Below are positions 20,750 to 31,928 of a stretch of 64,000 bases of DNA, in pieces. The DNA comes from Pictodentalium vernedei. Its lineage: Eukaryota > Mollusca > Scaphopoda > Dentaliida > Dentaliidae. Under the pieces are notes generated by a model. That model was given only the letters and a program-made list of their open reading frames with translations. It was not told where the DNA came from and searched no databases. The DNA lies in contig CM062296.1 in NCBI GenBank assembly GCA_031216915.1, forward strand, positions 456,582,681 through 456,646,680, read 5' to 3'. The position numbers and the translations under genes were made by a program. Each line of letters begins with the position of its first letter. Position 1 is the stretch's first letter.

Positions 20750-21252
20750 TAGGGCATTCCCAAACATCACTGTTCACAAAAATCACCATCAAATTTTCAT
20801 AATTTTTCCAAAACAAAGTTTATGACCCCCTCATTAAAACAAGCTTATTGAGCTTTTTTCCAATGATGAGTCATAAACTATGTTTTTGAGGCAAAAAAAA
20901 TGACAGTTTTTAGTTACAAAGAAGGGAGTGTGGTGGCTCAGTGGTTCGAGCATTGAACTTCAGACCAAAAGACACTTCATCCTGATTGCCCATGTATGGA
21001 AATGGTGGCGCTGTGTACTAAGGCATACTGCTTTGATGGTGCACTTGCCTTCAACCTCTAATGACTCTTCTTGTGCCAAGTTGGAAAATCTGACATTTGC
21101 TCGGTGATTCTGTTTGGGTACTTTGGCTTCCTGTACACATAAAACTGTCACCCTGTCTGTTGAAAGTGTTGTTAAACCCTTATAAACAAACCAACAAACA
21201 AGTTATGAATTAATATTTTTTCATGCTTTGTCTGCTATTCATGTTAGATAAA
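20750..21252. mobile_element. TTAA MITE A4, split by SINE S2
   Basis: The left half holds the palindrome TTTATGACCCCCTCATT...AATGATGAGTCATAAAC (20815-20890). The right half resumes after the SINE with TTTGTCTGCTATTCATGTTA, which matches other family A right ends. The left end is not clear. Confidence 0.65.
20931..21200 (+). mobile_element. SINE S2 copy, tail type beta
   Basis: A-box-like TGGTGGCTCAGTGGTTCGAG, middle part CATCCTGATTGCCCATGTAT, tail GTTGAAAGTGTTGTTAAACC. An internal deletion removes the B box region. A likely short target duplication AGTTA(C/T) flanks it. Confidence 0.75.
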
Positions 21253-21358
21253 TGCTAAGCCTGTCATTTGTTTTTGTTGTGGCAGAAATGTCTCAACTGG
21301 CAAAAAATATTGCATCAAACAGTTTCTGACCAGTGTGAACGCTATTACATCCAGAGGA

Positions 21359-21376
21359 GGGGGGGGGGGGGGGGGG
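21359..21376. repeat. Poly-G tract, 18 bases
   Basis: G-run on the + strand following GAGGA. Confidence 0.95.
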
Positions 21377-21379
21377 TGT

Positions 21380-21900
21380 TCAGTTAATGTACAGGTTTGT
21401 TTCCATTATCACAGTCCCCACCCCAAATTTAGAAATTAACCTTTACCTAACACTGTTAAAAGCACTTTTGGTACCTTTTTATGCCCTCACGAGGAATGGT
21501 CGGGGGGAGCATATTGTTTTACCCCTGTCATCTGCTGTTCATCCATCCACATCTAGGGTACATCATTTGTCCAGCTATCTCCTCTCACTCTCACTCAAGA
21601 TAGGACTTTTTTTTATTTCGCAGGATGTTTGTACATATACCAGAGGTGTGGATATTGTCAGGATTTTGATTTGCTTCAATATATCACAAAATTATAGGTT
21701 GTTGAACTTGGTCAATTTTTGGTAGAATTTCACCTGTGTGGTACGTAGTTTGCCCGGCTGAAGTACATGGTAGAACTTGCAGGGGCATCATATGTGTCTT
21801 ACAGACACAGCACAAAAGTTCAAGTAACAAATCATTGTTTGCTCTTCAACCTCCTGTGTCCTTGTGCTGTGCGGGGGCATGCTTCTGTCTAGTTTTTAAT
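21380..21900. other. No gene seen
   Basis: The 112-codon frame at 21387-21725 shows no domain and no codon pattern that stands out. Confidence 0.35.
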
Positions 21901-21966
21901 TAATCCTCTGCACACTGATGTCAAAATGGCAAACATTTCCCATAATGCAGTTTGCTATTTAACCAA

Positions 21967-22010
21967 ATATATCTTGTTTGATAGAGGTCAGTGAGCTCAG
22001 TCAAACAAGA
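21967..22010. repeat. Short hairpin
   Basis: ATCTTGTTTGA...TCAAACAAGAT. A similar core (TTTGGCAGAG...CTCTGTCAAACAAGAT) lies at 34553-34592, so this may be a small dispersed family. Confidence 0.55.
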
Positions 22011-22117
22011 TGTAATTGGTTAAATTCATAAGTTAAACAAGAGAAAAACAGAGTGATTGGAGAATATTCTTTTGCACTACCAGGGTGATGAGGGTTAAAG
22101 TTAACTCTCACTGTTTG

Positions 22118-22215
22118 CTTCCAAAACACAGCTTATAACCCCTCATTGGAACAAGTTCACGAGCTTGTGTCAATGAGGGATCATAGGATATGTTTTTTTT
22201 AGAAGCTAAAATAAA
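22118..22215. mobile_element. TTAA MITE A5, central hairpin
   Basis: AAAACACAGCTTATAACCCC...CATTGGAACAAG pairs with CTTGTGTCAATGAGGGATCA. TTAA lies near 22095-22110 on the left; the right end is not identified. Confidence 0.6.
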
Positions 22216-22403
22216 AAAACTAGAATGAGTTTTGTGTGAAGCCTTGGATAGTTGGCAAATTTGTTTGGAGAAAAAATCATTCAACAAGGTTTAGAAATTA
22301 ACAGCTAATGAAAGTTAAAAAATAAGTAATGAAAAAATCCTGAAATTGTATGTATGAAAATGTGTTTGAACCTTGAAAAATGTCATGTCAGAGTGAGTTT
22401 TAA

Positions 22404-22648
22404 CTCTTTTATAACACGCTGAGTATTTTCAAAATATTTTTCATCCAATCAAGTCATGGCTGCTATAAAGCAGCCATGACTAGATTTGATGAAAAATTAA
22501 TCTAAATGTAACACAAGAAATCATTGGTGAAAAATTCCATTCAATTTACAGGATAAAAATATGACTACATGTGCCCAAATTATACTTATTTCATTGACAA
22601 GAGAATCCCTGTGCTGGGCAGGAATATCCACTAGAAGCATGCAAAGAG
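22404..22648. mobile_element. TTAA foldback MITE, family C copy 2
   Basis: TTAA at 22400-22403 and 22649-22652. The central hairpin is AAGTCATGGCTGC...GCAGCCATGACT. Reverse-complement match to 718-1188, including GATATTCCTGCC and AAATAAGTATAATTTGGGC. Confidence 0.85.
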
Positions 22649-22659
22649 TTAATATTGTT

Positions 22660-23640
22660 GGTCAAAGTGCTTGTAATACTTGTCGTGGTAAAACTTCACT
22701 TCAGCAAACCGGCGTTATTTATTTATAGTTATTTATGTATTGGTGTTTTATGTCACTTCCAGCATCGATAGCTATTTCAGAAGTACAACACTACTAGAAA
22801 GTCAAGTTTGGCCAATAGTTTAGTAGGTCTAACATTTCTAGACAGATCTGTCATCGTATTATCGAAAGAGCATGGAAAAGTGTGGATCTTCCCTCCAAAC
22901 TGAAAGAAAAAATTTTGTTCTTATTCTCGGTGAGAATACAGACACAAAATGTCTCTTAGGGGTCTGTGAAGCTGTGAAATTTAATTTGATTTGAAATTGT
23001 TCCAACGACCCAAGTCTTGCCGATTCAGAAATTTTTGAATTGTTAAGATGCTCTCAAGATCCTACATGTACCAAGTGCTTCATCTTGAACTTTTCTATCA
23101 TCTGTTCTCAAGTACTGAAACTGATGACACAAGACGAGTTCCGGGAGGTTCCGGTTCCAAAACTTCTTCGATTCTGTCCTGGGCTATTCCACTTTTTGAT
23201 TGACTTGCCCGTGTCGCTGTTGAACACAGTCCTTTAGGGGAGACAGACAATATTTCCTGTTGCAAGAAGGTGCAATATTTACATTTTGAAGAGCTGGAAG
23301 ATTCATTTCGAGATATGATTTGATACGATATCTTTGTCTGATTTGCTTTGGGATTTGATTCGACCCAAAATTTGAGATTTAGGGGTCCCAGCTGTCCTTG
23401 TGGAGCAGTATTCATTTACTATTGAAGGCAAATTCGGCTTTACTTATATATTAGGACTTGGTAAGGCCACATAAAGTAGATCTTCTGTTTCTCAGGCCAT
23501 TATTTGTGAAATTGCATGCGGGCGAGCGGTTTTTTATTTTATTTTTTATTTCAGTAATTACTTCTTTGCAGTCAAAAGTTCATGTTCTTGGTTCAAGTTT
23601 TAGGCCTCATAATCTACAGAATAGCATGGGTGGTGGTGTA
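22660..23640. other. No gene seen
   Basis: Open frames on both strands at 23040-23415 (65 and 105 codons) overlap and are unrecognised. No repeat identified. Confidence 0.35.
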
Positions 23641-23646
23641 TTTCAT

Positions 23647-23708
23647 CCCTTGAATGCAAGAAGGCTTTGCAATGCTAAAGCATTGCAAAGCCTTCTTGCA
23701 CTCAAGGG
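23647..23708. repeat. Near-perfect hairpin, 62 bp
   Basis: CCCTTGAATGCAAGAAGGCT + TTGCAATGC, a TAAA loop, then the complement ending GCACTCAAGGG. The loop region GCAATGCTAAAGCATTGC is like that at 16078-16213. Confidence 0.85.
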
Positions 23709-23869
23709 ACAAATTCATCAATTTTTTTAACTTGGGTAAAATATCAGACATAAATCATTTAATTTTAAATTTTTTTAGGTTTGAATTGGTTATAAAAAGA
23801 GAGCATGCGGCAGCCAAAAGGACCATGCGGGAGGGCCTGAGAAACGGATTTTTTATTTTTTTAGGCCTA

Positions 23870-24010
23870 ACTGATGCTTGGTGTTAGAGTCCTCAAAAAA
23901 TGGAAAGCATTGGCATAATATGTCCCTGGCTGAAATTTACTTTATACTTGTGTTGCTGTCGCAGTACAGCCATTGATGCTGAAAGTGGCCTTAAATTTCA
24001 GTAAACAAAA
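23870..24010 (+). mobile_element. SINE S1 3' part, diverged
   Basis: GATGCTTGGTGTTAGAGTCC through ACAGCCATTGATGCTGAAAG to CCTTAAATTTCAGTAAAC. Confidence 0.55.
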
Positions 24011-24022
24011 AAAAGTAGTGTG

Positions 24023-24503
24023 TTAACCCTTTACCTAGCGTAAACTATATCAAAATTTATTATCCCAATTGCCCATGTGGAGGCCAGGTGGCGCTGTGTA
24101 CTAAGGCATACTGCACATCGATGGTCCACTCGTCTTCAACCAAGACCAACCCTACTTTTGTGGAGTTAGCATGTTGGGGAATCGGACAGTTGCCTGCCAT
24201 TGCTCAGTGGATCTCTCCAGGTACTCCAATTTCCTCTTGACATGAGATGACCCTGGCTGTTGAAAGTATTGTTAAACCCCCAAAATAATAAAAATTTATT
24301 TTAATTTTTTTTTTTTTTTTCAAATAATTCAAAAATGTTCAACAAAACTACATCATGTGAGACCTCATTGGAATGAGCTTGGTGTGCTCATTCCAATGAG
24401 GGGGTCACATGATGCGGTTTTGGTGAAATTTTTGGAAAAATTTTTTCAACTGCTTAATTTGTAAATTATGGAGGCAGATGCAGCTGATTCATTGAGTAAA
24501 GGT
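24023..24503. mobile_element. TTAA MITE A6 (TCACATGAT subtype), split by SINE S2
   Basis: The left end is TTAACCCTTTACCTAGCG at 24023. After the SINE the palindrome CATGTGAGACCTCATTGGAA...TTCCAATGAGGGGGTCACAT follows, then the right end ATTGAGTAAAGG near 24503. The right TTAA has mutated. Confidence 0.8.
24062..24290 (+). mobile_element. SINE S2, 5'-truncated, tail type beta
   Basis: Exact 10-bp duplications AAAATTTATT (24052-24061 and 24291-24300) inside MITE A6. The tRNA head is missing. The body has TGTGTACTAAGGCATACTGC and GCACATCGATGGTCCACTCG; the tail is GTTGAAAGTATTGTTAAACC. Confidence 0.85.
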
Positions 24504-24646
24504 TTGAATAGTGTCGTTGAAAACAAAGCAGTCATATCACCAAAGTGCTAAGGTGTTTAATGAAGTTAATGTTTTTCAACCTTTCATTCTCAATCCCCAC
24601 CCCACCCCTCTCCCACCACCACCACCAAAAAAAAAAAATAATCAGA

Positions 24647-25057
24647 TAACCCTTTACCTAGTGTAATATCCAAATCCAGCCATTGCTCTTCACAATAATT
24701 GTAATTCAGATATTATTATCATGTGTAGCAGTTTCAGTCTGTCACCAACAAGATTTTCAAGTCAATAAATTTTAAAATACTTGGTGGGAAGTCATCATGT
24801 GTGGTATACAACGTATCTTGTTGATGTGAAGCCTACTGTTCAATAGAGGTGTTATTCAGAGTATTTTTATCAGAGTTATTGCCCTTTATGGACTTGGAAT
24901 TTGTTTCATTTTTACCATTCGTCACAGTTTAGGTGCAAACTCGCAATTTTTTTTTTCATTTTTGCAATGTTTTTAAGGCAAAAATGAATGAAATTTTTTT
25001 AGTTATTCGTGAATATATTTTTTGCAAGTGTTGTCTGCTATTCGGGTTGGGTAAAGG
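24647..25057. mobile_element. TTAA MITE A7, diverged
   Basis: The left end AACCCTTTACCTAGTG and right end TGTCTGCTATTCGGGTTGGG then TAAAGG match family A. The usual palindrome is absent, and about 200 bp of other sequence lies within (24730-24900). Confidence 0.5.
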
Positions 25058-25059
25058 AT

Positions 25060-25730
25060 GTATCAAGAAACAATGCTTAGAATGAATTGCCGTAATGACA
25101 TGTTGAGTGTATTGCAAGGGAAGAATCTTAACATGAAATTAATCTCATCTCCAATTTTTTGTTACATTATTTCCCTTTGTTTCTAACTGTGATATGCATG
25201 TGAACCAATTGGCATATTTCCAGATTGTGTATTAATTAATTGGTTTATTGAATCTTAATGAGAAAGATGTTTTCATGTATCATTATAAACTGTTTGTAGA
25301 TTGGAAAATTCTGTGTTCTGATGTGTTTCAAATCAGAAGAAACTCCTGACTTCTCCGTTGTCAGTCTTATTGTTTCCAAGAATGATTGTTATACTTTATT
25401 TTATCAGGGGAATAACTGCCTCCAAAATAAAAATAAATTGAAAGCTCGGGTCAGATTTGCTTGTCAGTCGTTCTATTATCTGTCCTGCTCTCTTAACTTT
25501 TATTAGCTTAGCTGTCTGAAAGGCAGGGTGATCTGTTCTGATTACTTTTCATTCATTGTAAAGTTGGTGTTTGTATCTTCATTAAATTTCCTGTGAGTGA
25601 TGATTAGGGTTGGAAATTTTAATTATCCTCCGCAACGAAGTGGAAGGGGGATACAGCAATGGGTTCCATCCATTCTTCCCAATTTTTTTTCATCACATTC
25701 AAAAGAAAATATTCATAATATCTCTTCCCC
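25060..25730. other. No gene seen
   Basis: AT-rich; frames of 60-61 codons at 25321 and 25597 are unrecognised. Confidence 0.35.
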
Positions 25731-25737
25731 TTTGAAA

Positions 25738-25905
25738 TCCTGGGAAGTGAAGCAGTGCTTGTGTTCTGTCAGAAACTAGCTCTGTTTTATTGATAAATAG
25801 GACCAGGTTACCAATGCCTGGGGATTAAGTCCTCTAAAATGGGCAACATGGGTATAAATGTTTGGCTGAACTTGATTTTATATCCATGTTTCTGGTCATG
25901 GGGAT
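25738..25905 (+). mobile_element. SINE S1 copy, 3'-truncated
   Basis: TCCTGGGAAGTGAAGCAGTG, AGGACCAGGTTACCAATGCC, CCTCTAAAATGGGCAACATG, ending near the TCATGG before the usual GCCATTG block. Confidence 0.7.
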
Positions 25906-26261
25906 TTTTTTCACTGTCTGATCAAGATAAGTTAATAGAGTTTTGAACCTGGCAATTATTTCAAGAATGAACAGACAACTGGTCACGGAAAAAATCCGAC
26001 AAAAGTTTTGATGAAATTCTTGTTAGGCAAGAAGAGCAGTCACCTAAGTTATATCTGTGCCACTGATTTGATTAATGGTCAAGCTGAATGATGTTGGTGC
26101 ATACATCTGTTGTTACACTTTTATAAAAACAGATTAATCCATCATTTACTGTTAATCCACTGTTAACTAGTTAAGCATTGCATTTAATACTTCTTACCAT
26201 CACTAGTCACTTCCAAGAGATGCTGCCTTTGTAAAGTGGATAACCTAAATTGTATTATTAA

Positions 26262-26488
26262 CTGATAGCGTGCTAGAAGCCACTAACGGGGCTTTAAAAA
26301 AAATGAGGGTTCTGTTGCAAAAGCCAAGGTTTTCATAGTCAGTCAAATGCAAATAATATTTTGTTTATATAAATATATTCTATTACAAATTATTGGAGAG
26401 TGCCTGTGGGCACTCTCCAGTAATTTGTAATAAAACAAATTTTGAATAACAAATTCAGACCACCAAAAATAATCTAGCCCTCAACCAG
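26262..26488. mobile_element. TTAA foldback MITE, family B copy 2
   Basis: TTAA at 26258-26261 and 26489-26492. The right end is CCCTCAACCAG. The central hairpin is ATTACAAATTATTGGAGAGT with its complement around GCCTGTGGGCAC. Same orientation as copy 3 at 35581. Confidence 0.85.
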
Positions 26489-26499
26489 TTAAAGGAAAA

Positions 26500-28190
26500 A
26501 CAACACCCCCTTTACCGCTCACTGACAATTATGGTGAAAGTTGATCCAAACACTATTTATTCCACCTTATTGAAAAAATCACTGGGTTTGAGTGTTTTTC
26601 GTGAAAATCATTTATTGCTTTAGCCTTTATTGCCAGTTGAAGATTTCCTTGTACTAGAAGTAATAAAATATTTTTTTTTCTGTTTCGTCATCAATTGCAC
26701 TCTTCACTGTTGCAATGGCTTTCCTTCACAAGTGAAAGAAACTTTTTTTGGTGCCAAAATTTTATTTGTGCCAAATCATAATTTTTAGTGCAATTGGCTA
26801 AATTGGCACCTGACAACGTGAACTTTGGCCATCACTTGATGTACAAGAAAAATCTTGAACCAGTTTATTTTAGTCCTTGTCCCTGATAAAAAAGGGGTTA
26901 TCTTCGTTATTTGTCATAAACAGAATCTGAAAATTAAGAAGCTTGTATTCTTAGTTTGACAGCAATTTGAAAGCTTCTTTCAATGTATTTTATTTGAATT
27001 TGGAGGAGTGGGCTGCTGAGGGGAAAGGAAATTTACTTCAGAGTGTGAGATGTGAATTAGATTTAGAATTCTACGAACAGGCTGGGGAAGATCTGTTTTC
27101 CAAAGTTTGTTTTCCTGAATCATGGGTCAAACAATTCATCATCCAGTGTGAAAATTGACTGGTTACATGATTGGGTTGTCGTGTCGTCAAACACCCATCA
27201 AATGGGTATAATCTAAAGAAATACTCAAAATATAGGGTATTTATCAAAGGAGTTCATCATGTTGCCTTTGTGGCTGAAAGTTACACCTTCATTCATTAAA
27301 CAGATTTTTGTATGGCTGAGGATTAAACGCTACACAAAATTAAATTAATTGATTCTCGGGCAATTTATTTTTTCAAATCAGGATTGTGGCGAGGGTTTTA
27401 TTTTTTATTTTTTTTCTTCTTGCATATAATGAACATAGATTGGGAGGCTTTCCACTTTTTATTCAAGTTATATGAATTATCTCCTATAATTTTAATCCTC
27501 AAAGATCTTATTCTGTTTTGATTACTTTTTACTGCTACAGAACAGGTGCCCAAACATGCTGTCTCTGAGGTAACTTGCAGGTTACATTCTAATTGACTTG
27601 GCTTTCATTTCTGGACAAGTCTTGGCTGCCTATCTACAACTGCAAGGCAACAGAATTTTTAAACTGCCTTCAGTTATGTTCAGATTTCAGTAACATAATC
27701 AATCAAAAAACATAAAAAGTTTCAAGTCTCCCGATTTTTTTTTTTTTTATTAATATTGGAAGACACTGCAAGGTAGTGAAGACATCCAATGAGGGGGAGG
27801 GGGGTGTCAATTTCATTGAGGATTGCCTGAGAATCAAAACTTTTTGCCTTATGTTTGACTGCATCACTGATATGAGAGCAGAATTTGTGTTAGATAGCAT
27901 CACTGAGATGAGGACAGAATTTGGAGTTCTTTCCCTTTGATTGTCTTGAAAATTGAACAATGATAAAAGTTACAACAGTTGGAATGTCAGAGTGAAAATT
28001 AACTACTTCAAGTCTTTTGTAGCAGTTCTTTGTTTTGTTTTTGTAGCGGTGTTTTTTGTTGTGCACCATTGACAATTCCAATTGGTATGAGATTCAGTTA
28101 TTTATGCTAAAGCACCGATGCAGATGCTTAATTTTCAAATTTTTCATTCAAATTTCAATTTCTGAAGAGTTTATTTTAGATTAATTGACC
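26500..28190. other. No gene seen
   Basis: About 1.7 kb of AT-rich sequence without a supported gene or clear repeat. Short frames at 26967 and 27703-28081 are unrecognised; a direct duplication (TGAC/TAGC-ATCACTGA...GAG then CAGAATTTG) lies at about 27862-27922. Confidence 0.35.
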
Positions 28191-28227
28191 CTTGTAACTT
28201 GAGAAATCAAACAAGCAAATTTGCAAT

Positions 28228-28403
28228 TCATGAACCAATGTGTAGACTACCCAGTAGTTCATCAACTGTAAGCTTTCTTGTTTCGTCTTCAGTTTTAATG
28301 GTCTGGCAAGTCGGAGTGTTCACACCCATGAGATCAAGTATGAAATTACCTTGTGCATACTGGAAGATTTTATCTAACCATTTCTGTGCCGGGCCAATAT
28401 GAC
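28228..28403 (-). CDS. Possible coding exon on the minus strand, cut by a hAT MITE
   Basis: The minus-strand frame reads GHIGPAQKWLDKIFQYAQGN, then FILDLMGVNTPTCQ and ends LLGSLHIGS with a TGA at 28230-28228. It looks like folded protein sequence rather than random AT-rich translation. The N-terminal side is interrupted by the MITE at 28404-28656. Reading across the restored target site gives HIFVDSH before the G-P-A-Q-K, with an ATG three codons further upstream and a stop beyond that. I do not recognise the family. It may be a gene exon or a transposon remnant. Confidence 0.3.
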
Positions 28404-28656
28404 CAAGCCAGAAAATAAGCAGACTGTCATCTGCAAAATGAGGTTTCCAGAGGGTGAATTTAGTGATGCTACCCTGCATAGCAGGGTAGCATCACTAAAT
28501 TCAACCTCTGTGAACCTCAATCTGTATCAGGGTCTCAAAACTAAACAAAAAGAGGTACCCAGAGGATAAATTGGCACACTGTATGGGATAGCATCATCAA
28601 ATTCACCCTCTGGGGACCTCATTCTGCAAATGTCAGACTGCTTAATTTCAGGCCTG
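28404..28656. mobile_element. hAT MITE copy 1, with 8-bp target duplication
   Basis: 253 bp flanked by exact AATATGAC duplications (28396-28403 and 28657-28664). Left end CAAGCCAGAAAATAAGCAG; right end, reverse-complemented, CAGGCCTGAAATTAAGCAG. Inverted repeats extend about 60 bp (TGAGG...CAGAGGGTGAATTT). A perfect inner palindrome TGATGCTACCCTGC...GCAGGGTAGCATCA adds a second hairpin. The first 16 bases are identical to the left end of the hAT at 4406. Confidence 0.92.
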
Positions 28657-28784
28657 AATATGACTGTCCACAAATATGTGTGCCATTCCCAGAGATTTTC
28701 ACACTACGCTGATAGCAGGTAGTTGTATTTTTAATCACCATTGTGAAGGCCTCCAGTGCATTTTCTGTGTGTCACATACTCCTG

Positions 28785-28900
28785 TAGAAACCGTGGGAAG
28801 TCTGGAAGTGGAACTGTGCTTGTTTCCTGTCGTAAAAAAAGTTGTGCTTTTCTAGCAAAATATGACCCAGTTAACCGATGCCTGAAATGGTTGTCCAGGA
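28785..28900 (+). mobile_element. SINE S1 5' part
   Basis: CCGTGGGAAGTCTGGAAGTG through GACCCAGTTAACCGATGCC. The next S1 copy begins directly after it. Confidence 0.65.
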
Positions 28901-29099
28901 AGTGAAGCAGTGCCTGTTCACTGTGGTAAACAGGCTCTGTTTTACTGGTAAAATAGGACCCAGTCACCAATGCTTGGGAGGTGCAAACCCTCTCTAAAAT
29001 GGGCAACATGGCTTATTAACACTCACCACTGGTCTTGAGTTGATACTCAGTTGTGGTCATGATTAGCCATTGTGCAAAAATATGTGACCTTATAAACCA

Positions 29100-29135
<36 letters not shown>

Positions 29136-29145
29136 AATAAACATG
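28901..29145 (+). mobile_element. SINE S1 copy with long AAATA tail
   Basis: AGGAAGTGAAGCAGTGCCTG, a perfect inner hairpin (GCCTGTTCACTGTGGTAAAC region), TAGCCATTGTGCAAAAATAT, then about ten AAAT units to 29145. Confidence 0.85.
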
Positions 29146-29291
29146 ACTTCATGCCAATGTTGAATGTGCCACATATCAACATTCCAACAGTGAAGGCAAA
29201 AGCTTATGCTTGTACCTTTTTTGTGAAGTTGGTTCTAGTTCTGGAATAATTAAGAGAGTATGTAAGAGAAAACAGATTGTCTTCAGCTTAA

Positions 29292-29750
29292 CTCTTTTCG
29301 TAACATAAATAGAAATCGACTCATACAAAACAAATCCCTCAGTAGCAAACATTTATAAGTTTTTACCTAAAAACATAGCTTGTGATCCCTGATTAGAATG
29401 AGCTTGATGACCTCGTTGCAATGAGGGGGTCATAAGCTATGTTTCTGAGGCAGAAAATGAAAAATCAATCATATTTGACAACCCCTGTGGGAACCCTAGG
29501 AAGTGGGTTAGTTCTTGTATACTGCAGTATACAAGTTCTGCTTTATTGTTAAACTAGGACGTGGTAACCAATGCTTGGGCTGGAAGTCCTCTAAAGGGAG
29601 CAGCATTGGGATTGACGATTGGCTGAACTTCACTTCATACCTATATTGTGGTTGTGATGTAGCCATAGGTGCTGACGTTGACCTTGAACACCAAAAAAAT
29701 TGGAATGATGATTTTTGTGAGTAGCACTGACTGTTTTATTAGGTAATGTA
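29292..29750. mobile_element. TTAA MITE A8, split by SINE S1
   Basis: TTAA at 29288-29291 and 29751-29754. The palindrome is AACATAGCTTGTGATCCCTG...GAGGGGGTCATAAGCTATGT. After the SINE the right part reads ATGATGATTTTTGTGAGTAG and ATTAGGTAATG, matching other family A right ends. Confidence 0.75.
29485..29700 (+). mobile_element. SINE S1 copy inside MITE A8
   Basis: CCCTGTGGGAACCCTAGGAAG, GGACGTGGTAACCAATGCTT, AAGTCCTCTAAAGGGAGCAG, GACCTTGAACACCAAAAAAA. Confidence 0.8.
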
Positions 29751-29756
29751 TTAATA

Positions 29757-29945
29757 CGTTTTGTGCTTTTGCATGGAAATGCCTAGGACAGTACATGCTT
29801 AGGGTTGTGGACAAGTTCTGTTGGACGATATAATAGGACCCTATAACCAATTCCTGAAGAGCAAGTACTCTTGAAGTGGGCAGTTTAAGTGAAAACAATT
29901 GGATGAGCTTGACTTGATATTTCTGTTCCGAAAACCGGTCATTTA
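29757..29945 (+). mobile_element. SINE S1 copy, strongly diverged
   Basis: AATAGGACCCTATAACCAAT, AAGTACTCTTGAAGTGGGCA and GACTTGATATTTCTGT follow S1 order; tail not recognisable. Confidence 0.5.
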
Positions 29946-29949
29946 TTTT

Positions 29950-30495
29950 GTTTTGCAGGTTTTCAAAGTCAATGAAGTCAAAAGTAAATTGATAATCATG
30001 TATGTCTCTTTTGACAGAATAAGTCCACATGTTTAATCTATAGGAATCTGATCACTGCTGTAAAATGCGAGCTGATTGTATCCGCAGCAAGACTAGAAAC
30101 TGATGACATCTACCAAATGCGGTCACAATGGGCTTGCGTGCAGGACACAGTCATCTTACATTTTGCATTGAAATTGGGGTTTGCGAAGCAATTCAGCCCA
30201 AACTTGCACTTCCCAGAACTAGTTATTATGGAAAGACATCAAATGAAGATTCCCTGCACTCCATATTATAGAAAGACATCAATTCGTGTTAGTGATACCT
30301 TGTTTCTTACAGTTATTCCTTTTGATCATCTCGTCATTTTATCACATTTTGTATGATGGTATTGTAATAAATTTCAATATCTTCAAATAATACTTTTGTT
30401 TTAACTTTATCCCACAAATAGGCCTTTCCTTTCAGTTGGATTCAGGTGTTTGATGGGATTTTTGAATATACTGTTAAGCAAATAGTTTCCACACA
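29950..30495. other. No gene seen
   Basis: Short frames only; a local duplication of TATTA(T)GGAAAGACATCAA at about 30225 and 30265. Confidence 0.35.
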
Positions 30496-30501
30496 CAGGA
30501 G

Positions 30502-30970
30502 TTTTTATACCCCCTGCAGCAAGCTGTGTGACTGAGGTGGGGGGATATACTGGAATCATCCTTTCCGTACATCTGTCCATCCATCTGTCCATTGACATAA
30601 GTCTGTCCAAAGATTTTCTCCAATGTTAAAAGGCCAATCCCTGGTATGCATGTTCACCACCATGGGAATCTGTGCATCTGCGATTATAGTTCCGGTTGAA
30701 CTATTTTTGGTATAGTTATGCCCCTTTTCGAATTAGAATAATTTGCTGCTAGGTCTAAATTTTGTTGGAGATTTTCTCAGATGTTTATAGGTCAACCCTG
30801 TCGAAACTTGGTGTGCATGTTTACCACCATGAGAACCTGTAATTTGCTGCTAGGTCTAAATTTTGTCTGGAAATTCTCTTTGATGTTTATATGCCAACCC
30901 AGTTGAAACTTTGTATGCATGTTTATCACCATGGTAACCTGTGGACTTCCAATTATAGTTCTGGTCAGAC
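30502..30970 (+). repeat. Hairpin-headed tandem element
   Basis: A T-run at 30502-30506, hairpin 30507-30549 (ATACCCCCTGC...GGTGGGGGGATAT), then CATCTGTCCATCCATCTGTC. Units with GATTTTCTC...GTTAAAAGGCCAATCC and TGCATGTTCACCACCATGG follow at about 30610, 30775 and 30870. Related to 42286-42850. Confidence 0.7.
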
Positions 30971-31580
30971 TTTTTATGCCCCCCAACTTAAGTCAGGTGG
31001 CATATAGTGATTGAAGTGTGTACATCCGTCTGTCCGTGTGTCCGAGCCAATAACTCATAAACAGTTAGGGCCACAGTCATCAAACTTCACACAATTATAA
31101 AGGACCACGGGAGGATGTGTCACACACCATAGCTGGGTTCGTATCTTCAAGGTCAAGGTCACATTTCAAGGTCACGCTAAAAATTGGTCAATATTCGTGT
31201 CTCAGCATAACTCAGAAACGAATCATAGTACAATTGTTAAACTTTATAAAAATGTTAAGGACAGTTAGAAGGTGTGTCGCGGGTGGACGTGTCACACACC
31301 ACAGCCAGTTCAGTAAGGTCAAGGTCGCTGAACACGGTTAGGGCCACAGTCATCAAACTTCACACAATTATAAAGAATCATGGGAGGATGTGTCACACAC
31401 CATAGCTGGGTTTGTACCTTTAAGGTCAAGGTCACACTAAAAATCTGTCAATATTCGTGTCCCAGCCATAACTCAGAAACGAATCATAGTACAATTGTTA
31501 AACTTTTTACAAATGTTAAGGACAGTCAGAAGGTGCGTCGCGTATAATAGTTTCTGCCTCATCCACAAGGTGAAGATCAC
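30971..31580 (+). repeat. Hairpin-headed tandem element, ~275-bp units
   Basis: T-run 30971-30975, imperfect hairpin 30976-31003 (ATGCCCCCCAACTT with AAGTCAGGTGGCAT), then ATCCGTCTGTCCGTGTGTCC. Two units follow: GTTAGGGCCACAGTCATCAA at about 31061 and 31336, each with CAAGGTCAAGGTCACA and CAGAAACGAATCATAGTACA. Confidence 0.75.
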
Positions 31581-31581
31581 A

Positions 31582-31605
31582 GGGGGGGGGGGGGGGGGGG
31601 GGGGG
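31582..31605. repeat. Poly-G tract, 24 bases
   Basis: Uninterrupted G run near the end of the preceding tandem element. Confidence 0.95.
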
Positions 31606-31928
31606 TAGGGGGGCATGTGTTACCTTAGTAACATTTTTCTTGTTTCACCACAGTTAGGCTGTATGAAAACATATGCTCTACAGAATCTAACTTAAATTAC
31701 ACTGGAAACTTACCCATATAACCATCAAGATGCAAGTTAGAAATTGTATGTTTACACATCTTCACCTTTCAAGTGTTTCAAATTTTGTGAGCATTGTAAG
31801 AAAACTCTGGATGTGCATTTCAGTACCGACGTGCTCTTTTCTAACTATTGCTTTAGCAGTATGCCAATCTTGCAGCAGGGGTTTTTGATAGGCCCTAGGG
31901 ACTGTCCCAAATGTCACTGATAGTGGGC

